Shown here piece by piece: positions 8,980 to 16,896 of a stretch of DNA of 64,000 nt. The notes below the pieces were generated by a model. It did not search any database. It had not been told where the DNA came from and was given only the letters and a program-made list of their open reading frames with translations. Both the position numbers and the translations under genes were made by a program. Every line of letters starts with the position of its first letter. The stretch's first letter is position 1. The DNA comes from Cyclobacteriaceae bacterium. GTDB taxonomy: Bacteria > Bacteroidota > Bacteroidia > Cytophagales > Cyclobacteriaceae. Where the stretch lies: positions 1-64,000 of the forward strand of contig JAHCHY010000015.1 of the NCBI GenBank assembly GCA_026129485.1. Reading direction: 5' to 3'.

Positions 8980-9128
8980 TACATTTGTTACATAGTTTTT
9001 TTCTAGGTTGTTTGAGTTTAGAACCAGTTTTACAGGTTTCGGTGGAAGAGCAATCCTAATCAAACGTAAGCCAACTAATGATTAACGCTCTTCCTGAAAT
9101 GGGGCTCCGTAAGGGCCCCGTTTTTTTT
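8980..9128 (+). ncRNA. Candidate small RNA between the kinase and gldH
   Basis: The 196-base spacer between two converging genes contains its own -7 box, TACATTTG at 8980-8987, about 45 bases after the kinase stop. No clear -33 box is present. Downstream, GGAAGAGC (9044-9051) and GCTCTTCC (9087-9094) can form an 8-bp perfect stem, followed by a terminator hairpin and T run. A transcript of about 135 bases is predicted, with no open reading frame of note. A dyad CGGAAG-G-CTTCCG (8963-8975) sits just before the -7 box and may be an operator. No known RNA family is recognised, and the hairpins could instead be a long 3' UTR. Confidence 0.4.
9101..9128 (+). terminator. Terminator after the two-component operon or small RNA
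   Basis: GGGGCTC and GGGCCCC pair around a 5-base loop (one G-T pair), followed by eight Ts. It faces the converging gldH gene, whose stop lies 3 bases beyond. Confidence 0.85.
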
Positions 9129-9131
9129 GAA

Positions 9132-9605
9132 TCAGTTTTCGGAAGCTACTTCCACACGGAGCCCAACCGCTAACACACCCGCCAGTGTGTCCTGCCGGTT
9201 TTCCTGTTGTAAAGTGAATTTGTATTTGCCGGGCTGTGCGAAATTATAATTCTGCAGAATCATAAACTGGTGATCATACACATCGCCCAGGCCACTGCGC
9301 CCAAGTGGCTTGCCGCTTTTTTCGAACAGGTAATTTGAAACTAATTTTTTTGCCAGCGTGGAGCCCGCAGAGTCGGCCAACTGGTATTGAACAAAAATGC
9401 GTTGCCACGGATAATCCAGCGAGTTGCGCACCTCATAATACAAATTGTATTGCTGTTGGGTGTTGGTAATTTCAAACTCAAAAGTTACCGGCTCCTGAAT
9501 TTTCCAGGCGCGCTCTTTAAACTCGGTGTAGTCTTCATAAACGCGACTGCTGTCGCACCCGCAAAGCAAAATGGCGGTTGCCAGGAAAAGTACTGAAAAT
9601 CTCAT
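9132..9605 (-). CDS. gldH: Gliding motility lipoprotein GldH
   Basis: The 157-residue protein has a lipoprotein signal with lipobox LLCGC (Cys17). It matches GldH in length and in the pattern YEDYTEF near the N terminus, NLYYEVRNSLDYPW, and NYLFEKSGKPLGRSGLGDVYDHQF in the second half. GldH is one of the lipoproteins needed for the Bacteroidota gliding motor and type IX secretion in flavobacteria. Its start overlaps the stop of the RicT-like gene by 4 bases. Presence of gldH alone does not prove gliding. Confidence 0.88.
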   Translation of the reverse strand: MRFSVLFLATAILLCGCDSSRVYEDYTEFKERAWKIQEPVTFEFEITNTQQQYNLYYEVRNSLDYPWQRIFVQYQLADSAGSTLAKKLVSNYLFEKSGKPLGRSGLGDVYDHQFMILQNYNFAQPGKYKFTLQQENRQDTLAGVLAVGLRVEVASEN

Positions 9606-10789
9606 CGTGGGTTGGGGCCTTTAGGATTGCGCGGCTGCGGTTTCCGGTTTTGATTTTGCTGTGCCGGGTTTCCCTTATCGCGATTGCGATTTTTGTTCCG
9701 CTTCTTTTTCTTCGCCTTGCCCTGGTATTTTTTATCGAGGTTTTCAAGATCGCTGTTAAGCTTGGTTACCGGTACTTTAGTTTCGGCTTCATTTACCTGC
9801 AGCGTGGCCGGTTTTTTACCTTCTCGGTTCAGCGCAAGAATTTCGTTTACGCGGTTGATGTCTAACGGATACCAGGTGTTTTCTTCCTTGTATCCGAACC
9901 ACATAATGCGCCTGAAAATATCGGTCTTTTGCAAGCGGGCTTCGCCTTGTTCGGTAAGCAGGGGGGCATCCACTTCCGGAATATCTTTTAACGCTTCCAT
10001 GTAGGTTTCCAGCTCGTAATTAAGGCAGCACTTTAGTCGCCCGCACTGGCCCGAAAGCTTGCTGGGGTTAAGCGACAGGTTTTGGTAACGGGCAGCGCTG
10101 GTAGTCACGTTCTTGAAATCGCTTAGCCAGGTAGAGCAACACAGCTCGCGTCCGCAAACACCAATTCCGCCCAGGCGCCCGGCTTCCTGCCGCAAGCTGA
10201 TCTGGCGCATTTCTACACGTATTTTAAACTCAGCAGCCAAAATTTTAATCAGCTCGCGAAAATCCACGCGGTCTTCGGCTGAATAAAAGAATGTTGCCTT
10301 GGTGTTATCGGCCTGGTATTCCACGTCCGAAAGCTTCATGCCCAGCTTTAGCTGGTGGATGATTTCGCGCGTACGATACAGCGTAGGCAGCTCGCGCTTC
10401 TTCACGTCTTCGTGTTTTTCCAGGTCTTTTTGCGAGGCTACCCGGTAGATTTTTTTGATCTCGTCATCATTCGCCACTTTTTTCTTTTGCATTTGCAGGC
10501 GAACCAGCTCGCCCTGCAGCGATATATGGCCCAGGTGATGCCCGGTGGATGATTCAACAATTATAGCATCGCCAGTAGTAAGCGTAAGCTTATCGGTATT
10601 GCGATAAAAATCCTTGCGACCGTTTTTAAACCGTACTTCCACTACCGGAAACCGATCCTGCACCGGCATATCCATGTTGGAAAGCCAGTCGAACACATTC
10701 ATTTTATTGCAACCGCCTGTATTACAGGCTCCGTTATTGTTACATCCGGCAACCTTCCCGCCTTTACTTGTGCCACATGCACATCCCAT
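9602..10789 (-). CDS. PSP1/RicT-like protein with Cys-rich N terminus
   Basis: The 395-residue protein has a PSP1 (RicT/YaaT-type) core at about residues 40-290, including the cysteine motif GGIGVCGRELCC and CGRLKCCLNYE. In Bacillus, RicT works with RicA and RicF, carries Fe-S clusters and affects RNA processing. The N terminus is rich in Gly, Asn and Cys (C3, C5, C16, C22, C27) and could add metal ligands. The C-terminal 60 residues are Lys/Arg/Asn/Pro-rich and probably disordered. Pairing with gldH by a 4-base overlap is typical of Bacteroidota. The role here is inferred. Confidence 0.85.
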   Translation of the reverse strand: MGCACGTSKGGKVAGCNNNGACNTGGCNKMNVFDWLSNMDMPVQDRFPVVEVRFKNGRKDFYRNTDKLTLTTGDAIIVESSTGHHLGHISLQGELVRLQMQKKKVANDDEIKKIYRVASQKDLEKHEDVKKRELPTLYRTREIIHQLKLGMKLSDVEYQADNTKATFFYSAEDRVDFRELIKILAAEFKIRVEMRQISLRQEAGRLGGIGVCGRELCCSTWLSDFKNVTTSAARYQNLSLNPSKLSGQCGRLKCCLNYELETYMEALKDIPEVDAPLLTEQGEARLQKTDIFRRIMWFGYKEENTWYPLDINRVNEILALNREGKKPATLQVNEAETKVPVTKLNSDLENLDKKYQGKAKKKKRNKNRNRDKGNPAQQNQNRKPQPRNPKGPNPR

Positions 10790-10850
10790 TGCGTTAGTTG
10801 TTTAGATTAAACCTTAAAGGTAGAAGGTTAACCGGGTATTGACAAACACG

Positions 10851-12152
10851 TTATGGATTACGGTTTAGCGCTTTTTCGATACGGGCCAGGTCCTGGCCGA
10901 TGTCTTTGCGATAATACACGTCTTTCCACGAAATCCGGGATACGGTTTCGTACGCCTGGTGAGCGGCTTTCTCAAGTGTTGAGGCATTCCCGGTAATGGC
11001 CAGCACCCGCCCACCGGCATTAACCACATGGTTATCCTTAGCAGCCGTGCCGGCATGAAACACACGTGCCGGTGTGGCCGAATCCAATCCGAAACAATAT
11101 TCTTTTTCAAATTTATCCGGGTAACCGCCTGATGCCATAATCACGGTAACAGCATAGTGCGGGTTAATGCTGATGCTTTTGTTTTTGAGCTCACCTTTTG
11201 CGCAGGCCTCCAGCAGTTCAACCAGGTCAGAATCAATCCGGGTCATTACCGCTTCTGTTTCCGGGTCGCCCATGCGGGCATTGTATTCAATCACGAAAGG
11301 TTCATCATTTACATTCATCAGCCCGATGAAGATAAAACCTTTGTATGGGATGCCGTCTTTTTTCAACCCGTTTATGGTGGGAACAATTACCTGTGCTTCT
11401 ACTTTCTGCATGAAAGCCGAGCCGGCAAAAGCCACTGGCGATACCGCGCCCATACCGCCTGTGTTAGGGCCGGTGTCATCATCACCAATACGTTTGTAAT
11501 CTTTTGCTTCAGGAAGAATCACGTAGTCTTCACCATCGGTAAGTACAAATACCGATAGCTCAATGCCATCCAGGAACTCTTCGATCAGCACTTTTGCGCT
11601 GGCCTCGCCAAACTTTTTTTCAACCAGCATTTCGTGTATGGCTTGCTTAGCCTCTTCTATAGTAGGGGAGATGATGACGCCTTTGCCAGCCGCCAGCCCG
11701 TCAGCCTTTAGTACAATGGGCGGCTTACAGGCTTCGAGGTAGGCAAGTGCCGCAGCGCTTTCATGTGCCTGAAACGTGCGTGCTTTGGCGGTAGGTACGC
11801 CATGGCGCACCATAAACTGTTTGGAGAAATCCTTGCTGCCCTCTAACAAGGCGCCTGCTTTGCCGGGCCCCACTAAAAGTATATGTGCCAGCGCTGCAGC
11901 GCTTTCAAAGTAATCGCGAATGCCCTGCACCAGCGGGGCTTCCGGGCCAACCACCACAAGTATTATCTTTTTGTCAAGGCAAAACCTGCCCAAAGCAGGA
12001 AAGTTATCGGCTGCAATAGTCACGTTTTCTCCAACTAATGCAGTGCCGGCATTACCCGGGGCAATATACAGGTTGGAGCAACGGCTGCTTTGTCTGATTT
12101 TCCAGGCGAGCGCATGTTCGCGACCTCCACTTCCGATTAAAAGAATGTTCAT
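10851..12152 (-). CDS. purD: Phosphoribosylamine-glycine ligase
   Basis: The 433-residue enzyme starts at the ATG encoding MNILLIGSGGREHALAWK, the standard PurD N terminus. A start 21 bases upstream is rejected. It has the ATP-grasp fold (VLKADGLAAGKGVII, the acidic metal motif FVIEYNARMGDPETEAV) and the usual length. It condenses phosphoribosylamine with glycine to give GAR in purine synthesis. A -7 box lies 26 bases upstream of the start codon. Confidence 0.96.
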   Translation of the reverse strand: MNILLIGSGGREHALAWKIRQSSRCSNLYIAPGNAGTALVGENVTIAADNFPALGRFCLDKKIILVVVGPEAPLVQGIRDYFESAAALAHILLVGPGKAGALLEGSKDFSKQFMVRHGVPTAKARTFQAHESAAALAYLEACKPPIVLKADGLAAGKGVIISPTIEEAKQAIHEMLVEKKFGEASAKVLIEEFLDGIELSVFVLTDGEDYVILPEAKDYKRIGDDDTGPNTGGMGAVSPVAFAGSAFMQKVEAQVIVPTINGLKKDGIPYKGFIFIGLMNVNDEPFVIEYNARMGDPETEAVMTRIDSDLVELLEACAKGELKNKSISINPHYAVTVIMASGGYPDKFEKEYCFGLDSATPARVFHAGTAAKDNHVVNAGGRVLAITGNASTLEKAAHQAYETVSRISWKDVYYRKDIGQDLARIEKALNRNP

Positions 12153-12177
12153 GATCTGTAACAATGAAAGCAAGCCG

Positions 12178-12185
12178 CAAATATA
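12178..12185 (-). promoter_or_regulatory. Candidate -7 box for purD
   Basis: The minus strand reads TATATTTG, matching TAnnTTTG, with an expected transcript start near 12171 and the purD ATG at 12152. No convincing -33 box was found. Confidence 0.45.
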
Positions 12186-12278
12186 GGAAAGTTAGGCGGG
12201 GCTTGCCGCATAAATAAAGCGTTGCCGAAGTAGGGCTTCATGATTTCCGAACGCTTCCGTTTATAGCTGGATTTTTTT

Positions 12279-12590
12279 TCAGGGTTGAATAACCGGGTCG
12301 GCAAACATAAACCCTTTGGCATCGGCACCTTCATAAAAATCAACCTGTTTCCCGATCAGGTACATGGTATGCTTCTTATCGATATGCAGCGTAATACCCT
12401 CAATGGTATAAGTAAGATCAGTTGGTTTTTCTTTATCGAAGCCAATCATCAGCGCCACGCCCCCGCAACCGCCACCGCGTATGCCCACACGAAGACCATA
12501 CCCCGCAGGTATGTTTTTGGTTTGCATAATCCTGCGCACCTCTTCAGCGGCCCGGGCCGTTAATCCAACCGGTTCAATTTTTTCAAACAT
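12279..12590 (-). CDS. IscA/HesB-family protein lacking the C-terminal cysteine pair
   Basis: The 103-residue protein is clearly of the A-type Fe-S carrier fold (GLTARAAEEVRRIM, GYGLRVGIRGGGCGGVALMIGFD, GKQVDFYEG). Classical IscA/SufA proteins bind iron or clusters with three cysteines, one in the middle and two in a C-terminal C-G-C-G motif. Here only Cys42 remains and the chain ends GFMFADPVIQP just where that motif should begin. The stop codon is clean and no frameshift is evident. It may be a lineage-specific variant with altered cluster chemistry. Cytosolic. Confidence 0.85.
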   Translation of the reverse strand: MFEKIEPVGLTARAAEEVRRIMQTKNIPAGYGLRVGIRGGGCGGVALMIGFDKEKPTDLTYTIEGITLHIDKKHTMYLIGKQVDFYEGADAKGFMFADPVIQP

Positions 12591-12619
12591 CAGGTGTTAA
12601 TATTTGGACTGCCAACGAT

Positions 12620-12627
12620 CAAAATTA
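12620..12627 (-). promoter_or_regulatory. Candidate -7 box for the IscA-like gene
   Basis: The minus strand reads TAATTTTG, matching TAnnTTTG, 30 bases upstream of the start codon in a divergent spacer. A one-mismatch box on the plus strand (CACCTTTG, 12641-12648) may serve the divergent gene. Confidence 0.4.
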
Positions 12628-12665
12628 TCTAAAAATTAAACACCTTTGAATCTCATTTAATTCCT

Positions 12666-13187
12666 ATGGAAGCATTAATTGAATTTGGTAAGATCATTAT
12701 TCCCGCTTCATTGGTACTGTATGCGGTTTACCTGACCGTGCGGAGCTTTATTATCAAGGAAATTGAGTTGAAAAAACTGGAAGTACGCACCCGCAGCATC
12801 GAAACCATTTTGCCGGCACGGTTACAGGCGTATGAGCGCATGACGTTGTTCCTCGAGCGCATTGCTCCGCAAAACTTATTGATCCGGCTGAATGGCCCCG
12901 GCTTTACAGCACGCGATTTTCAACGCGTGTTACTGGACGAAATACGAAACGAATACAATCACAACGTATCGCAACAGGTGTATATGAGCGATGAAGTGTG
13001 GAATCAAATACGCAATGCAAAAGAAGACCTGGTGATGATGGTGAATGATGCAGCTTCGGCTTTGCCTGCTGAAGCAACCGGCATGGATCTCTCAAAAAAG
13101 ATTTTTGAGATCGTGATGTCCAAGCAGGTAGACCTGATCGGGTTAGCTTTATCGGAGTTGAAAAAAGAAATTCAGCAAACCTTCTAA
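12666..13187 (+). CDS. Membrane-anchored conserved Bacteroidota protein
   Basis: The 173-residue protein has one N-terminal hydrophobic helix (IIIPASLVLYAVYLTVRSFII), then a charged helical region (IKEIELKKLEVRTRSIETILPARLQAYERMTLFLERI) and a C-terminal domain of about 90 residues. It resembles a hypothetical family frequent in this phylum (I believe DUF7935). No catalytic motif is visible and the function is unknown. It ends with a one-base stop/start overlap (TAATG) with the next gene, so the two are translationally coupled. Confidence 0.7.
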   Translation: MEALIEFGKIIIPASLVLYAVYLTVRSFIIKEIELKKLEVRTRSIETILPARLQAYERMTLFLERIAPQNLLIRLNGPGFTARDFQRVLLDEIRNEYNHNVSQQVYMSDEVWNQIRNAKEDLVMMVNDAASALPAEATGMDLSKKIFEIVMSKQVDLIGLALSELKKEIQQTF

Positions 13188-13828
13188 TGGCACGCACAGC
13201 ACTCCTGGCCGGGGCAACCGGCTTAATCGGCAAGCAATTGCTGGAATTGTTGCTGAACGATTCGCAATACGATAAAGTAATTGCATTAAGTCGCAGCGCT
13301 TTACCGGTTAATCACCACAAGCTGGAAAATGTGCTGATGCAGGCAGGCGAATGGGATAAGCTGCTTGCCCTGAAGGCACACGATGTATTTTGTTGCCTGG
13401 GCACCACCATGAAGCAGGCAGGGTCAAAAGAAGCGTTTCGCAAAGTAGATTACGAATACCCGCTTGAATTAGCCAAAGCATTGAAGGCCAACGGTGCTCA
13501 ACAGTTTTTGCTGGTGTCGGCACTGGGCGCGGATAAGCTGTCAACTGTTTTTTATAACAAAGTGAAGGGCGAAACGGAAGAAGCCATAACGGCATTGGGT
13601 TATGATGCCACATTTATTTTCAGGCCCTCATTATTGTTGGGCGACCGGAAAGAGCAGCGTCCGGGTGAAGATGCGGCTAAGGTGGTTTATAAAATATTTG
13701 GCTGGCTTATTCCAAAAAAATATAAAGGTATTGATTCGGTAAAAGTAGCGCAGGCTATGTTAACAGAAGCGAGATCCGGAAAAACGGGAAAACAGGTGTA
13801 TGAGTCGGCTGCATTGCAAGGCTATTAA
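13187..13828 (+). CDS. NAD(P)-binding Rossmann-fold protein (atypical SDR)
   Basis: The 213-residue protein opens with the dinucleotide motif GATGLIGKQLL and has CCLGTTMKQAGS and the strand FLLVSALGAD, as in the HTATIP2/oxidoreductase-like branch of atypical short-chain reductases. A YxxxK-type pair is present (Y181-N-K-V-K region by sequence order, FYNKVKG). The substrate is unknown. It is coupled to the preceding membrane protein. The 3' end overlaps the next gene by 29 bases. Confidence 0.8.
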   Translation: MARTALLAGATGLIGKQLLELLLNDSQYDKVIALSRSALPVNHHKLENVLMQAGEWDKLLALKAHDVFCCLGTTMKQAGSKEAFRKVDYEYPLELAKALKANGAQQFLLVSALGADKLSTVFYNKVKGETEEAITALGYDATFIFRPSLLLGDRKEQRPGEDAAKVVYKIFGWLIPKKYKGIDSVKVAQAMLTEARSGKTGKQVYESAALQGY

Positions 13829-15014
13829 CAAAGGATTATTTCTCTTTATCGTGATCTCCTTTTCAGCGGAGATCGCGGCAGCCCAATCCAATAAAATTTC
13901 CGGAACCATTACCGATGCAGAAACAGGCGAACCGATTCCTTTTGCCAATGTGTTTTTTGCCAACACCAGCATTGGAATAAGCAGCGATACTGAGGGCAAG
14001 TTTGTCTTGCAGAACTTCCCCAATGGGAAATATGATTTTACGGTAGCCTATGTCGGGTACGAACCTTTTCAGCAGGCATTTGAGTTTAATGAAACTGAAT
14101 TCAGGCTTACCATTAGCTTAAAAACGGAAGAAGTTAAACTTCGGGAAGTTATCGTTAAGGCCGATACCACCGGGTGGGCCCAGAATTTTGCAACGTTCAG
14201 GCGTAACTTTTTGGGCGAAACGGAAAATTCATTGAAGTGCAGGATTCTGAATCCTCGTGATATTCATCTTTACTTCGACAGGCAGGCCCGTGTGCTGGTG
14301 GCGCATGCCAGCAAACCTATTGTAGTAGAGAATCTGGCTTTGGGATTTACGCTTACTTATTATTTAAGAAAATTTGAGCTGGATTATGCTGCCGGCAGGC
14401 TTGAGGTGTTTGGCATACCATCATTTCAGCAGCTTATACCGAAAAATGACAGACAGAAAAAACAATGGAACAAAGAACGGGAACGTGCATACTATGGATC
14501 CATTCCGCATTATATGCGATCGGTACTGGCTGACACATGGCGTGAGGAAGGATTTGAAGTACGCCAGATAAGCCTGGTGCCTAATCCCGATCGTCCGCCA
14601 AAGGAATTCCTTGATAAAAAGCTGGCTGCACTAAAAGCAGATATCACATCATCGGGCGATAGCCTGGTATATTACTCGAAGCTGGCAACCAAACCTGAGC
14701 TGGTGGAAGAAATTTCAAAAGGGCTTGCCGGCACGGAATCACTGGTGGACAGAAAGACCGGCATATTAGCCAAGGGCGCCTATTCTATCCGGTATAAAAA
14801 TGAGAAGGAAGAAGCGGGGTATCCGCCTACGGTCGGCCGTACAACTCGCAAAGTTCAGGATTCCATTCTTCGGCTTTTTGATTCGATAAAAGTATATGAG
14901 AACGGATACCACGAACCTGTGCAACATGTATTTGTAGAACAATACTGGGGCTGGTCGGAAAAAATCAGTGATATGCTTCCTTTCGATTATAAACCTCAAC
15001 CCGATAAGGAATGA
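13800..15014 (+). CDS. Secreted carboxypeptidase-regulatory-like domain protein
   Basis: The 404-residue protein has a signal peptide (GLFLFIVISFSAEIAAAQ) and then a CarboxypepD_reg-like beta-sandwich at about 30-110 (ISGTITDAETGEPIPFANVFF, YVGYEPF). The remaining 290 residues resemble the uncharacterised C-terminal part of similar Bacteroidota proteins and contain no motif I know. It is not a TonB receptor, since plug and barrel are absent. The ATG at 13800 gives a good signal peptide despite the 29-base overlap with the preceding gene. Its stop overlaps the dtd start by 4 bases. Confidence 0.75.
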   Translation: MSRLHCKAINKGLFLFIVISFSAEIAAAQSNKISGTITDAETGEPIPFANVFFANTSIGISSDTEGKFVLQNFPNGKYDFTVAYVGYEPFQQAFEFNETEFRLTISLKTEEVKLREVIVKADTTGWAQNFATFRRNFLGETENSLKCRILNPRDIHLYFDRQARVLVAHASKPIVVENLALGFTLTYYLRKFELDYAAGRLEVFGIPSFQQLIPKNDRQKKQWNKERERAYYGSIPHYMRSVLADTWREEGFEVRQISLVPNPDRPPKEFLDKKLAALKADITSSGDSLVYYSKLATKPELVEEISKGLAGTESLVDRKTGILAKGAYSIRYKNEKEEAGYPPTVGRTTRKVQDSILRLFDSIKVYENGYHEPVQHVFVEQYWGWSEKISDMLPFDYKPQPDKE

Positions 15015-15463
15015 TAGCCGTAATACAACGTGTTGCACGTGCATCTGTAACTATTGATAATCAGGAAAAGGCCGCTATCGGATCGGGCCTGCTGGTATTG
15101 GTTGGCATTGAAGATGCCGATACGCAGGAAGATATTGACTGGCTTGCGGCTAAGCTGGTTAACCTGCGGATATTTAATGATGAGCAGGGCGTAATGAATG
15201 TAAGCGTAAAAGATGCAGGCGGAGATATAATAGTAGTAAGCCAGTTTACCTTACACGCCAGCATAAAAAAGGGAAACCGCCCCAGCTACATTAAAGCGGC
15301 CAAACCGGAAATAGCTATTCCGCTATATGAAAAATTTGTAGCGGCCGTGCATCTTCAATCCGGTAAACCCGTGCAGACCGGGGAGTTTGGCGCTGACATG
15401 AAGGTAGAATTGCTGAATGACGGGCCCGTAACGATAATTATTGATACGAAAAACAGGGTATAG
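15011..15463 (+). CDS. dtd: D-aminoacyl-tRNA deacylase
   Basis: The 150-residue protein matches DTD over its full length: N-terminal MIAVIQRVARASVTID, the active-site segment SQFTLHA, the GNRPSY loop, and the C-terminal NDGPVTIII. It removes D-amino acids (and glycine mischarged on tRNA-Ala) from tRNAs. The ATGA overlap couples it to the preceding gene. It is the last gene of the ordinary + strand run before the AT-rich accessory block. Confidence 0.95.
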   Translation: MIAVIQRVARASVTIDNQEKAAIGSGLLVLVGIEDADTQEDIDWLAAKLVNLRIFNDEQGVMNVSVKDAGGDIIVVSQFTLHASIKKGNRPSYIKAAKPEIAIPLYEKFVAAVHLQSGKPVQTGEFGADMKVELLNDGPVTIIIDTKNRV

Positions 15464-15491
15464 ATACTCAAACCTAAAGTTGCTTTTTGGT

Positions 15492-16031
15492 TTACTGATA
15501 CAAATTTCCTATTTGTTCTTGTTCGTTTCTGTCAATATCAAACAATCTTTTTTCAACTTGCCTCGGAGTCAAATTCATTTTTAGGGCAAGGGCTCTAATT
15601 ATCTCCAAATATTTTTCCCACTCTTTTAATCTAAAACCTTGCCCACGTTCGTTTGTGTCAACAAGCCCCGCTTTATATAATTGCTTCCATACTCGAATAT
15701 CAATTATCGGATATTTCGTTTTGTCGTAAAACATTAAAATAGCCGAAGCCGCTGGATAATTAACTCCATTCAATGCGGTTAAAATGTGTATTCGTATCCT
15801 TTCGTCCGTTGAGTTGAAAGCAATTTTAGAAATCCCTAAAAAGTCCTCTTCTGAATTTTTTTGATAATGTCTAAGTGGTCTTGGTGATTTCCACTTCAAA
15901 ATTTTAATTCCTTGTTCTTTTGTCAAATAACCTTGCTTTTTTATATCACCAATCCCTTTGAAAAGCACTTGAGTTTTTTCGTCTTCAAAGTCTGGAGTTC
16001 TTTTTATTTTCTCAATTAGTTTAGTTGCCAT
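15492..16031 (-). CDS. HhH-GPD-like protein, unknown role
   Basis: The 179-residue protein contains a segment typical of helix-hairpin-helix DNA glycosylases: LTALNGVNYPAASAIL (the hairpin) followed by YPIIDIRVWKQLY with the conserved aspartate. The catalytic lysine of bifunctional OGG/Nth enzymes is not seen in the hairpin. The N terminus (residues 1-90) is unlike known glycosylases. It abuts the upstream gene with no spacer (its ATG follows that gene's stop), so the two form a unit. The base composition is AT-rich compared with dtd, which suggests acquisition. It may be a DNA-binding or DNA-repair/defence component, which is inference. Confidence 0.6.
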   Translation of the reverse strand: MATKLIEKIKRTPDFEDEKTQVLFKGIGDIKKQGYLTKEQGIKILKWKSPRPLRHYQKNSEEDFLGISKIAFNSTDERIRIHILTALNGVNYPAASAILMFYDKTKYPIIDIRVWKQLYKAGLVDTNERGQGFRLKEWEKYLEIIRALALKMNLTPRQVEKRLFDIDRNEQEQIGNLYQ

Positions 16032-16646
16032 TTATCTCACGAAAGATACTTTTTTATTCAATGTCTGAATCAAACGCAATTTGATATTACTTAGTTTTTT
16101 GTCTTGAGGATTCAACAAAGTCATTTCGTCTAAAATTCTCAAAACGTTTTCTTTTGTCAAATAATTAAAACCCTGCATTCCAAGGTCTTTTCCTTTAGGA
16201 AGAAATTTGCCTTTATTTTCTGATGTTAATTGAACGTAATTCTCCAAGAGGTGAATATCTTTTGGGAACGCACCAACATTTACTTCTCTTGTTTTCATCT
16301 CGGGGATTCCAGATGGTAAGTTGGTATCTTTTTTAAAAATTGGAAATACATACATTCCAATGATATAGTTGTTTTTGTCTTTCCAATTAACCGCTTTAAT
16401 CAAAATAATCTCAATGTTTTTTACTTGTGGAGTTTTTGACCAAAGCTGCGGAAAGTTTCCCCAAAAATATCCGTTGTCATCGGCAGGAAAATCGTTGTGG
16501 CCAAAATTCAAAAAGGTTTGAGTTATCTTACTGTCCTGTACATATTTAAAATTAGAAGTGTCAATATCTTCTTGTGTTGGAAATTTTTTCCAACCATTTG
16601 AATTCCAATCTATCGAAGTCAAAATCCCTACGCTTGGATTTTCCAT
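16032..16646 (-). CDS. AT-rich hypothetical protein, partner of the HhH gene
   Basis: I do not recognise this 204-residue protein. It is soluble with no signal peptide and has a Trp/aromatic-rich first half (IDWNSNGWKKFP, NGYFWGNFPQLWSK) and a Lys-rich second half. The segment VKNIEIILIKAVNWKDKNNYIIGMYVFP looks like paired beta strands, as in PUA-like or EVE-like ligand-reading folds, but I cannot establish this. The 60 bases 16081-16140 contain only 17 G or C, far below the neighbouring genes. It is the first gene of a two-gene minus-strand operon with the HhH-GPD-like protein. Confidence 0.55.
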   Translation of the reverse strand: MENPSVGILTSIDWNSNGWKKFPTQEDIDTSNFKYVQDSKITQTFLNFGHNDFPADDNGYFWGNFPQLWSKTPQVKNIEIILIKAVNWKDKNNYIIGMYVFPIFKKDTNLPSGIPEMKTREVNVGAFPKDIHLLENYVQLTSENKGKFLPKGKDLGMQGFNYLTKENVLRILDEMTLLNPQDKKLSNIKLRLIQTLNKKVSFVR

Positions 16647-16718
16647 TTTTTGATTCTCTTAATTGTTAAATGATTTTTATTCTCTGTACGATGCATTGCT
16701 GCCAACTTTTTTGCCATA

Positions 16719-16761
16719 AACTACATATAGACCCCAAATTTTGTATCGGCTTTATGTAGTT
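16719..16761. repeat. Hairpin in the spacer before the HhH pair
   Basis: AACTACATA (16719-16727) and TATGTAGTT (16753-16761) form a 9-bp perfect inverted repeat. Outside it, CTGCCAACT and AGTTGCTGC are partly complementary. It lies upstream of the AT-rich HhH pair and may mark the edge of that insert. Confidence 0.45.
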
Positions 16762-16812
16762 AGTTGCTGCTATTTCAAAAATAGCGTTTTGGGCGAATTC
16801 TACAAATCGTCA

Positions 16813-16884
16813 AACGGACTTTCCTCAGTTGTGGGTTCGTGCCCCGCTAACGAACCACAACCACAAAACCCTTGTTGGCGGCAG
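16813..16884 (-). repeat. attC-like hairpin site S1 after the ankyrin gene
   Basis: On the plus strand the site runs from AACGG (16813) to CCCTTGTTGGCGGCAG (ending 16884). It contains a long hairpin: GTTGTGGGTTCGT (16828-16840) pairs with ACGAACCACAAC (16850-16861) with one bulged G. The 11-mer AAACCCTTGTT (16866-16876) is identical to one in site S3 near 41020. The site lies 12 bases after the stop of the minus-strand ankyrin gene. It resembles a recombination site with conserved ends and a variable folded centre. Confidence 0.5.
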
Positions 16885-16896
16885 GTTTCTATGCAA

